The notes beneath the pieces are model-generated. The model was given only the letters and a program-made list of their open reading frames with translations. It had not been told where the DNA came from and ran no database searches. Shown one piece after another: positions 55,468-64,000 of a stretch of 64,000 nt of DNA (the stretch's first letter is position 1; each line of letters begins with the position of its first letter). Source of the stretch: Iris pallida (lineage: Eukaryota > Streptophyta > Magnoliopsida > Asparagales > Iridaceae); the NCBI GenBank assembly GCA_029216955.1, contig JANAVB010004124.1:1-64000 (forward strand). The letters run 5' to 3'. The position numbers and the translations under genes were made by a program.

Positions 55468-58434
55468 TGATATCACGACCCGCACCCGGTTTAGGGATAC
55501 GAGAACATGGGTACGTCCAGCCTACGCCGTAGTATCGACAGTAGAACGCTATATAGATGAATAACACTGTCTAAATAGTATAACAGATATAAAATATAAC
55601 CGGTCAATAGTATAACTCATCTCCGCACAAAAGAATAATATGACATCTATAAACATATATACTCAATCACATGATCTAGAGGAAGATAATAGCACGATAA
55701 TGACATAAGATAATGAATGATAAAATTAGAATAATAGCATAAGTCTCATACAAACAAGTCTAGAAGTCTATATCAAATAGTGCATGTCTTGAAATAATAT
55801 AACATCCCCAAAATATAATAAACTGGAGACAAATCTAACGAACCTAGCTACTAGGTAAGGCATTACTGGAAGTGCATCCTCTACGAGCACTGGCTCTATA
55901 GGAATCTCCTGAGCAATGTCATCATCTATCCTCGGTCCATAATAGGTCAGAAAAAAGTCCTCTACGTCCTCTAAAAAATATTATCTAGTCAGGATTGGAG
56001 CAAGTACAAACACTAATAGCAGTTTCATTAAATTGACAAGTTCTATAAAGAAATAATATATAAATGAGATACATAATGGATAGCAAATCTAAATAGTAAA
56101 AATATAGGATAAATAGGAATCGTATCATGGTAACGAGAACATAGAAGTTATCAGGAATACGGTGTATTAACAGGTAATCAGAATAAATCATGTAATACTA
56201 AATAGTGCTTTGAGATTTTAGAGTTTTATGTGATCGACTTGGGACAGGATCAGGCTATTCCATATGACCAGCTATGCACAAGTACAAGTAATGAATCAGG
56301 TCGGCTATACATGGAAAGCTATCACAAGTAATATAAGATAAGGCTACACCCTATGGGTGGTGAGGGTGAGCTATACACAAGTAGTTTTGAGTATACTCAC
56401 ATAAACTGCTAATAACTTCCTAATCCACCGAATAGTATAATGGATCCTTCCATGTTACGTTATGACACAAGATTCATGAAGGGACCAGCCCACTCCTGAA
56501 TCGGTGTCTATACATGAACAAGAAAGGACAAAACATGTACAGGGTCCTCCAAGGAAATAATATCTCATGACAGAATCCAAAGTATAATAGTCTGTGTACT
56601 CGTGTCAGGAATCAAATAAAACACTAAAAACTGATATATTTGAAATTATCAAAGTAATGCAAACAATCAGAGAATGTACTTGCCTGTGGTCCTGAGCAAC
56701 AAACACAAATCGAGGCTCAAAATGATATCACAAAGACCTCAATATTAGATATCAATGGTAATTAGTGTTCTGGTGTGATAAACATGGATATCTAAGATAA
56801 ATGTGCATTTTGGGTCAATTCTAGGTCAATACTTGGACTATATGGTCAAACTAGGTCAATTTGACTTAAAGGTTGACTTTTAGGGTCATACTAGTCAACC
56901 TTGGTCAAATTAGGTCAACCTTAGTTTTCTAGGTCATTACCTTGTCATTCCAAGGTAGACCAACCTATGCTAGGCTATCCTAGACTTTATCACCTAGTTA
57001 GAGAAAGCCTATAGGGTATCTTGAAATACCCTACCTATTTACCCTTTACCCTATTTTCCTTACCTATGCTAATACCCATAGGTAAAACCCTATACTTGGG
57101 TTACCTACCTCCAAACATATAGGTAATACCCTATATACATTTCCAACATAGGTAAACCTATATCCTGCATTACCTACTTATAGGTAATATCCTATTACCT
57201 ATTATTTATGCATACACATAGGTAATACGCTTTACCTACTCACCCTAACACATAGGTATGTTCCTATTACCTATACCCACACCTTCACATTTCCTACACA
57301 TGTGGGTGTGTATTACCACACACACTACCAACAGTCACATACTCACTCTCTTTTGACACCCTAACACAGACATGTGTGTGTTACACACAAAAACAAACAC
57401 ACAAAACCTTTACACTATAGGAAACCCCAACATATACACTCTCCCTTACAGCCCTGTATAGATAGGGAATACAAACCCCCACTCCATTACCTGTGCAAGA
57501 CCCTACATATAGAGAAAACTCTCTTGTCTGCTCCTCACTAGTGTGTACAAGTGCACACACTGCTGTACAACACATAAGTGAGCACTTGTGCAGTGTTCCT
57601 CCCCTCTTTGATCTGCTGTAGTGCCAGCACAGGAAGAAAACTCTCCTGCTATCCCACAGACAACAGACCAACCAAGGGCCTGACCTATGCCCTGCTGTAG
57701 GGCTTCCTGCCCTGCTTTCTATCTTGGACATGGAGCAATTCCCCTACACCAGTGTGCATTTGTACACTGCATAATAGTGTACTCTCCCCTTAAAACCTGT
57801 GTGCAGTAGCCCCTATACATGTGTTTACAGGGATACAGAGTCCCCCTAAAAGCTATTGTAATAGGGATACAAGCCCCATCCTTGCCTCTACAAGGAGCAA
57901 GTCCCTGCCTGTGCAGTACAGGAACACTCCTTGCTGCACCAGACCTGCAGTACAGGTACAAAACCTAAGTCTGTACACATGTACAAGGCTCCCATCTACT
58001 GTATGCAATAGGCTGTACACATATGTGCCTGCCTGTGTAGGCTCGTGCCTATTTACCTGTGTGGTTGTCATGCACTTGTGTGTGCACAAATGACAGACAA
58101 GCCCATTTCCTTCTCTTGAACACTCTCATGTCTCACATAGGTAAACACACAAACAATACACATGTCACCAAATCACATAGGCACTCATACACCCTTATTC
58201 ATACATTCACATAACTGAATACTATCCCACACATACACTACTGTCACTTCATAGTACACTATCACACTCTAGCACCTAGTATATGTTGACCTAAACTGGA
58301 TCACACCCAGCCTGATTTAGATAACTAACAACTGATATCTGATATGATCCAATATAACACATCATATTTAAGACAGAACATCACCTATGATCCAATACGA
58401 CACATCAAGTTCAAGACAGATGTCGTCTACAAGC
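55468..58434 (-). mobile_element. LTR C: Tekay-like LTR, cut by the copia element
   Basis: Starts TGATATCACGACCCG...GGGTACGTCCAGCCTACGCCG, matching the start of element A's LTRs (12997, 18937). Later it shares GAGAATGTACTTGCCTG (56673; element A 14052) and GTCAACCTTGG-type islands (56880). From 57000 on it is family-specific: TAGGTAA/TTACCTA clusters, then CA-rich and GTACAGG-rich sequence. No LTR end is seen before the copia LTR at 58435. Reading frames at 57381-58093 are unsupported. Confidence 0.55.
57000..57310. repeat. TAGGTAATA / TATTACCTA motif cluster
   Basis: About a dozen direct and inverted copies of TAGGTAA within 300 bases (57072, 57120, 57162, 57182, 57197, 57222, 57230, 57250, 57265). 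The inverted copies can pair as short hairpins. AACC/ACCTA-type sequences can bind plant MYB factors; that role is only a guess. Confidence 0.6.
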
Positions 58435-59308
58435 TGTAGCATTGCAAATGTAATTTGTTCTTTGTCTGTAATTTTTAATTTATTGAGTCTAGGAAAATAT
58501 TTAAGTTGAGTCACACCGTGTCATCTCAACCCCTAAACATATTTCTCCAAGCTCCACCATAAAAAAAAACCAATTCCTAAACCAAACCAAACCATCTTCA
58601 CCCATATAAGGCTTCTAGTCTGAGGCAGACCGAACTCGGGCTGAACTCGACCTCCTTAAAATTAGCAACCTGATTTTTAGGACCACCTTGCTGCGAGCTG
58701 TCTAACGTTCAAATTTTTGAATATTTTGGGATAGAAATCTGGCCGAACTCTGCTCCCCTGCCTAGTATAAATAGGGCTTGATTCTTCTCATTTCAAATTA
58801 TCTCTTACTCTCAATCTTTTAATCTTCCAAGCCTTATATACTCTAAGCCTTACTCTTCCAAATCCCCTAGCCATAAAACTTCCTAGCCCTAAGGTGCTCA
58901 GTACGATTCAGCTAGAAGTTTTGTACAAGAGTTGAAAAGAAGTCACTTGAAAAATTCTAAGTTTCGTATCTGCGAAGTTAAAGTATTCGAGCACTTCAAA
59001 GGCTCGTGTCTGTAATAAGTTGGCATGCTCTTCGGACTAAAGGAATGTGTGTACCCTATTTCACAAATAGTATATTTCAACTCCAAGTAAGAGTTTTTGG
59101 GCCTGGACTAGTCTTCTACTAGGGAAACCAAGATATATTACTGTATTTGTGTTTGTTCTTCTAAACATTTTGCATTTCGCATTATTACTCTCTGATTATA
59201 TATTCTCTTGGTAATTGTTTTCTGGACTTAGTATAGAGTTATTTTTAATTGGTCATTATAGACACAAACTCTATTCACCCCCTCCAGAGTTGCCTTCACG
59301 CTACTTCA
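58435..59308 (+). mobile_element. Copia 5' LTR (874 bp)
   Basis: From TGTAGCATTGC to CTACTTCA, two bases before the primer-binding site. TATA box TATAAATAG at 58766-58774. Downstream is a CT-rich leader (58795-58870). The right edge is firm; the left edge is the best TG start but cannot be confirmed without the 3' LTR. Confidence 0.65.
58766..58774 (+). promoter_or_regulatory. Copia LTR TATA box
   Basis: TATAAATAG in the context CCTAGTATAAATAGGGC, a strong plant TATA box about 330 bases into the LTR. Confidence 0.7.
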
Positions 59309-59310
59309 AT

Positions 59311-59322
59311 TGGTATCAGAGC
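59311..59322 (+). other. Copia primer-binding site (tRNA-iMet)
   Basis: TGGTATCAGAGC, the standard site for the 3' end of plant initiator methionine tRNA, two bases after the LTR. Confidence 0.95.
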
Positions 59323-59363
59323 TCTAGTCTCTTGATAAAGGACTAACACCCTAAAGCTGATTT

Positions 59364-60836
59364 ATGGCAACCACACAACCCATTTTCACCAACAACGGTG
59401 AAGGACAGTCCACTCACAGGCCACCCTTATTTGATGGAACCAACTACACTTACTGGAAGATACTAATGAGTTTCTATCTGAAATCTCTAGACTTTGACTT
59501 ATGGACCATAGTTACAGATGGTTATAAAAGCCAGCTAGAATTGTAGTTGATGGGAACCTCATAGGGAAACCTCATGACAAATACACTGATCCAGAAAAGA
59601 AACATGCTAGTCTAGATGCTAGGGCTATTAATGCTCTCTTCTGTGCTATAGACATGACTGAATTCAACTGGGTATCTATGTGTACCACTTCATACGAAGT
59701 ATAGAAGCTTCTAGAAGTGACTCATGAAGGAACCACTCAAGTCAAGGAATCAAAAATCAGTCGGCTAATATAAGAGTATGAAGCATTCAAGATAAAGCCC
59801 AACGAGATGATCATATATATATATATTCACCAGATTTTTCGACATCGTCAACCCTCTATCTTTTGTTGGAAAGAACTACTCCAACCATGAGAAGATGCAC
59901 AAGGTGCTAAGGGGACTAACGAAGAACTGGAACCCCAAAGCCACGACAATCATCAAAGGCAACAATCTCACCCACCATGTCTCTGGAGACTCTGATGGGT
60001 AAACTAATGATGCATGAGCTCAACCTCAACGACTTTGAAGAATCTGCTCCAAAGGAAAAAGAAATCGCTCTAAGAGTTCATCAGCAAAAGACTGCTCCAG
60101 ATGAAAGAGACGATGTTGACTCCGAAGGTGATGATCAAGCGCTCATGGTTCGCAACTTCAAGAAGTTCCTACGATTCAACCGAAGAAAGAAGGAACAACA
60201 AAATGACGACGATGAAGAGCCTACCTTCTATGGTTGTAAGAAGATGTGGCACGTCAAGAAAGATTACCTTGCAACAAAGAAAGAGAGCCGATATAAAAAA
60301 TCATACAAGAAGCCATCCTCTCGAAAGTATGCCAACACAAGCATCGGCATGAAAGCGAAGCCAGTGACTCAGAAGAAGAAGAGGACACTCCCCAAGATAC
60401 TGCAAACGTTTGCCTAATGGCAACTTCTGACAAGGTAACAAATGATCCACTTGATGACTTTACTTTTGATGAACTTGGAGATGCTTTCAGTGATTTACTT
60501 GAAGATCATAAGAAATTACTTAGTAAATACAAACATGCAAAGGATGAGATTAAGACTCATAAAGATGAGATTTATAGACTATCATGCTTACTTGATAATA
60601 TTAGAGGCACACCACTCACAGATAACACTGAGGAGTTATCCAAACTTAAATTAAGCTTACTCGATGCTGAATCATGTATTGAGAAACAAACACATGAGCT
60701 TGCTATACTCAATAAAGAACTTACGAAAGAGAAAAAGAAATACAATAATGCTGCTGTAATAATTAGTATTTTGACTGCCAAATATGATGAAATGTATAAT
60801 GCCTCCAAAAGATTAGAGATCGGGCTGGAAAAATAG
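59364..60836 (+). pseudogene. Copia gag
   Basis: Starts MATTQPIFTNNGEGQ, with PPLFDGTNYTYWKILMSFYL typical of copia gag, then breaks at 59544. Other frames carry the middle. The frame 59977-60417 includes a ruined zinc knuckle: FYGCKKMWHVKKDYL, where two of the expected cysteines read tyrosine. The frame 60417-60836 is a coiled-coil region (DELGDAFSDLLEDHKKLLSKY, then Lys/Glu heptads), a feature of Sirevirus gag. A TATATA run sits at 59811-59824. Confidence 0.8.
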
Positions 60837-61189
60837 GTTATTCAACCTCAAACTCAATTTCACAGTCACAGTACATACACAAGACACAAGACTACTCAAC
60901 AAAGGAGTACACGACATAAGAAAAACACACATACACATGCTGCACAAAACCATTCTTTTATGTACACATATTCTCATATAGCATGATAATCACCCACACA
61001 TAGACATAACTATCATCCTACTCCCAACACATACTACTGTAGTAAATATGGACACTTCACCACAATGTAGAATCAGAAGATTAGTTGATTTAAACATGTA
61101 TACATGGGTACCGAAGACTAATATTTTAGGACCCTCAAGGATTTGGGTTCCAAAGGTCACATCTACTCATGGTGTAGGTGGACCTTTCT

Positions 61190-61519
61190 TTATCTTCTAG
61201 AAGCAAATGGATTCTCGATAGTGGGTGCTTGAGACATATGACTGGAAATACAATTCTTTTCGCAACACTATCAATGTAAAGGGAAAGATATGTATCCTTC
61301 GGCAATAATCAAAAAGGTTATGTTATAGGTAACGGTACTATTGGTAATCCTCCTTCTCTTGTCATTAAAGATGTCTGTTTAGCAACAGAGTTAAAGCATA
61401 ACTTTCTCGGCATTAGTCATCTTGCTGACAATGGATATGATATTAACTTTAGGAAAAATAAATGCTCTATATATGATAGATCATCTGGAGACATCGCTTT
61501 TGAAGGGATAAGGGAAGAT

Positions 61520-61574
<55 letters not shown>

Positions 61575-61600
61575 TATCTCTCGAAAGATACTAACAATAC
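61190..61600 (+). pseudogene. Copia protease
   Basis: The active-site region KWILDSGCLRHMTG lies at 61205-61246, with the catalytic D-S-G intact. The serine usual in DSGCSRHMTG is leucine here. Further C-terminal segments (DVCLATELKHNFLGISHLADN and SIYDRSSGDIAFEG) run on in shifted frames until a TA microsatellite. Confidence 0.75.
61523..61572. repeat. TA microsatellite inside copia pol
   Basis: About 50 bases of pure AT between protease and integrase. A small TA run at such a site in coding DNA is not expected, so this is a later expansion in the dead copy. Confidence 0.95.
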
Positions 61601-61619
61601 ATGAAAGATGACTCTACGC

Positions 61620-62763
61620 TCACAAGGATGAATGGTTACTATGGCATATATGTCTTGGACATTCAAACATGGATACCATATCAAGACTTTCAACCAAGAA
61701 GCTAGAAAGAGGACTACCGGATATCACATTCAAAAAGGAGACGGTATGTGTCGAATGTGAGAAAAATAAGGTGATAAAATCTTCTTTTAAATCCATAAAC
61801 TCTGTAAGTATTACTGGACCCTTGCAACTTGTTCATATGGATTTGTTTGGTCCTAGTAGAGTAGCCAGTCTTGGTAGAAAACTCTACGCCTTTGTTATTG
61901 TTGATGACTTTTCTTATTTTACTTAGGTTTTCTTTCTTTCAAACAAAAGTGATACTATCTCCGTTTTTAATTTTTTTGTAAAAAGGTACAAAACAAAAAA
62001 AGGCTTCATGATTACTCGAATCTGAAGTGATCATGGCGACGAGTTTAAAAACTCTAATTTCAAAAAGTTTTGTGATTTAAATAGATTTAATCATGAATTT
62101 TCTTGTCCTAGAACTCCCCAACAAAATGGTGTTGTGGAACGGAAGAATAGAACTCTTGGCGATATGGCTAGAGTCATGTTGAATCAATTTTTACTTCCGA
62201 AATATTTTTGGGCAAAAGCTGTAAGAACAACATGTCATATCTTGAATAGGGTTTTGATTCGACATATGTCGAAGAAAACTCCCTATGAACTTTGGTTTGG
62301 TAGAACCCCAACTATTTCTTATTTTAGAGTGTTCGGTTGTCGCTGCTTTATCCTGAATACCAAAGACAACTTAGGCAAGTTTGATGCCAAAGCTAACGAA
62401 GGTATTTTTCTTGGATATGCTTTGAAGAATAAAGGATATAGAGTGTTCAACAAGCGCTCCATGATTGTTGAAGAATCTTCTAATGTTACTTTTGATGAGA
62501 ATAGTAGTACAACTGCTATTTCTGATGACGACACTGATGTACATATCAAATCAATTACTTCTACCCCTCAGGATCCAACAACTGGAACTAGTTCTCTGGA
62601 AAGCTTACCAAAGACGTTCCGCTTCACACCAGAACATCCAGAAAACTTAGTAATAGGGGAGATATCAAGAGGAGTAAGTACTCGTTCATCTGTTAGAGAT
62701 TCTATAGCTAGCACTACTTTTATATTCCAAATGGAACCTAAAAATGTTAGAAGCTTTTTTTGA
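61620..62763 (+). pseudogene. Copia integrase
   Basis: GAG-pre-integrase and zinc region: WHICLGHSNMDTISRL...CVECEKNK (61637-61770). Core: D in HMDLFGPSR (about 61838), D in a shifted SDHGDEFKN (about 62027), E in NGVVERKNRTLGDMARVML (about 62134), then PYELWFGRTPTISYFRVFGC and GIFLGYALKNKGYRVFNKRS. Stops at 61924-61926 and a frame change near 62020 break it. The C-terminal end merges into a Ser/Thr-rich linker before RT. Confidence 0.85.
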
Positions 62764-63380
62764 TGAATTTTGGATATCTGTAATGCAAGAAGAACTCGAC
62801 CAATTCGAAAAAAATTAGGTTTGGGAACTTGTTTCTAAACATGCTGACCATTCGACCATTGGTACTCGATGGGTCTTTCATAACAAAGTTAATGAGGATG
62901 GTTCAATCACACGTAATAAAGCACGTCTTGTCGCTCAAGGATACAACCAAGAGGAAGGTATTGACTACGATGAGACTTATGCTCTTGTTGCACGGCTTGA
63001 ATCAATCTGCATGCTTTGTGCCTTTGCAAAATTTTAAAACTTCAAACTCTTTCAAATGGATGTCAAAAGTACTTTTCTTAATGGTTTTATTAAAAAAGAA
63101 GTTTTCGTAAAACAACCACCTTGTTTTGAAAACTATAAATTTCCTGATCATGTTTTCAAGCTTAAGAAAGCTCTTTATGGCCTCAAATAAGCCCCTCGCA
63201 CTTGGTATGAACGCCTAAGCACTTTCTTACTTGAAAAGGTTTTTTAAAAGGGAAGATTGACACGAAACGTTTTATAAAATCAATTGATGACACAATTCTA
63301 TTAGTGCAAACTTATGTAGATGACATTATCTTTGGGTCTACTAGTGAGGCATTATGCCAAGAATTTGTTAAGTATATGTA
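62764..63380 (+). pseudogene. Copia reverse transcriptase
   Basis: In shifting frames: WVFHNKVNEDGSITRNKARL, VAQGYNQEEGIDYDETYA, MDVKSTFLNGFIKKEVFVKQPP, KLKKALYGLK-stop-APRTWYERL, then active-site YVDD at 63313-63324 (QTYVDDIIFGST). Stops at 62816 and 63188-63190, and frameshifts near 63000 and 63245, inactivate it. Confidence 0.85.
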
Positions 63381-63393
63381 AAATGAGTTCGAG

Positions 63394-64000
63394 ATGAGCA
63401 TGATGGGGGAACTTAACTACTTCCTTGGATTGCAAGTCAAACAAAACTCACAAGGTGTTTTCATTAGTCAATTAAAGTATACGAAGGACATACTGAAGAA
63501 ATTTGATCTTGCCAACATCAAACCAATCAGCACTCCGATGGCTACATCAACGAAATTAGAACTTGATAAAAGCGACAAACAGTCGACCAACGTAAGTATC
63601 GAGGTATGATTGGTAGTTTACTCTATCTAACTGCTAGTCGCCCTGATATAATATTTAGTGTTTGCCTATGTGCTCGTTATCAAGCCAACCCTAAGGAATC
63701 ACACATGAGCACTGTTAAGCGTATCTTTCGATACCTTAAAGGCACTTTTATAGTGGGCTTATGGTATCCCAAAACCACATCCTTTGACCTAATCGGTTAT
63801 TCAGATACTGATTTTGCTGGATGCAAAGTCGACCATAAAAGTACCAGCGGCACGTGTCATTTATTAGGCAAAGCTTTAGTCTCTTGGTTTATCTAGAAGC
63901 AAAACTCTGTCGTAGTATCTATAACTGAAGCTGAATACATAGCTGCAGGACGTTGTTGTGCTCAGATTTTGTGGATGGAGCAAACCCTAGCAGAATATAA
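63394..64000 (+). pseudogene. Copia RT end and RNase H (cut by window end)
   Basis: MMGELNYFLGLQVKQNSQGVF (connection), YTKDILKKFDLAN, STPMATSTKLELDKSD, a one-base frame change near 63605, then MIGSLLYLTASRPDIIFSVC, ARYQANPKESHMSTVKRIFRYLKGT, YSDTDFAGCKVDHKSTSGTC and, after a stop at 63894-63896, SITEAEYIAAGRCCAQILWM. D in SDTDFAG and E in TEAEY are RNase H catalytic residues. The polyprotein end and 3' LTR lie outside. Confidence 0.85.

Larger units (their letters stand above)
58435..64000 (+). mobile_element. Sirevirus-like Ty1/copia element, plus strand, right end outside window
   Basis: 5' LTR 58435-59308, tRNA-iMet primer-binding site, gag with a long coiled coil, protease, integrase before RT (the copia order), RT, RNase H running off the window at 64000. 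Gag coiled coil and overall layout suggest the Sirevirus (Maximus/SIRE) lineage. All frames are interrupted. The left flank is LTR C; the duplicated target site cannot be checked. Confidence 0.85.

Noticed and set aside
57381..58093. Cys-rich frames in LTR C resembling small secreted peptides
   Set aside because: Both strands are open at once over GTACAGG- and CA-rich sequence; no signal peptide or conserved spacing, and the region lies in an LTR.

Overview
The window is gene-free plant repeat DNA. It is a nest of LTR retrotransposons inserted into one another. The lineages are typical of vascular plants: Ty3/gypsy Tat/Retand-like elements with two RNase H domains, giant-LTR elements whose ends look Tekay/Del-like, and a Sirevirus-like Ty1/copia element. 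I found no cellular gene, tRNA, rRNA or CRISPR array, and the species cannot be named from the sequence. Nearly all coding sequence is decayed by stops and frameshifts.

Layout. 1-965 is the end of a Tekay-like LTR (D). 966-12518 is a minus-strand Tat element (T1): 3' untranslated repeats, integrase, archaeal-type RNase H, RT, protease, gag, leader, primer-binding site, and 5' LTR 11527-12518; its 3' LTR lies left of the window. From 12519 to 52931 runs one older plus-strand Tat element (T3), split by three insertions. A (12997-22420, TSD ACAGA) is a non-autonomous element with 3.5 kb LTRs. T2 (25248-39458, TSD gtcgt/gtcat) is a minus-strand Tat element related to T1. B (46963-52702, TSD TCTCC) is a non-autonomous element with 2.6 kb LTRs and a 567 bp interior. 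The T3 parts are 12519-12996 (leader/gag), 22421-25247 (gag, protease, linker), 39459-43215 (RT, RNase H, integrase), 43216-46092 (long 3' region with antisense genes) and a 3' LTR at 46093-46962 plus 52708-52931. 52932-55467 is unclassified AT-rich DNA with a possible CACTA-transposon end near 55101. 55468-58434 is another Tekay-like LTR (C), cut by the copia element (58435 to window end).

The T2 locus is rearranged. T3 flank plus LTR (23566-26709) is repeated directly at 36280-39458, and the second copy replaces the T2 primer-binding site. Illegitimate unequal recombination between T2 leader and T3 gag, followed by LTR-LTR collapse, explains this.

The most interesting signal is an antisense transcription unit between pol and the 3' LTR of T3. 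It has a TATA box, three reading-frame blocks whose splice phases agree, and two introns of about 385 nt. A second TATA-driven antisense reading frame lies nearer pol. The last exon and its splice acceptor are recognisable in the diverged element T1 (1258-1596). T1 and T2 also carry a dispersed GCCGCATGAG-type motif in LTRs, leaders and 3' regions, and their LTRs hold several G-box/ABRE sites (CCACGTGTC).
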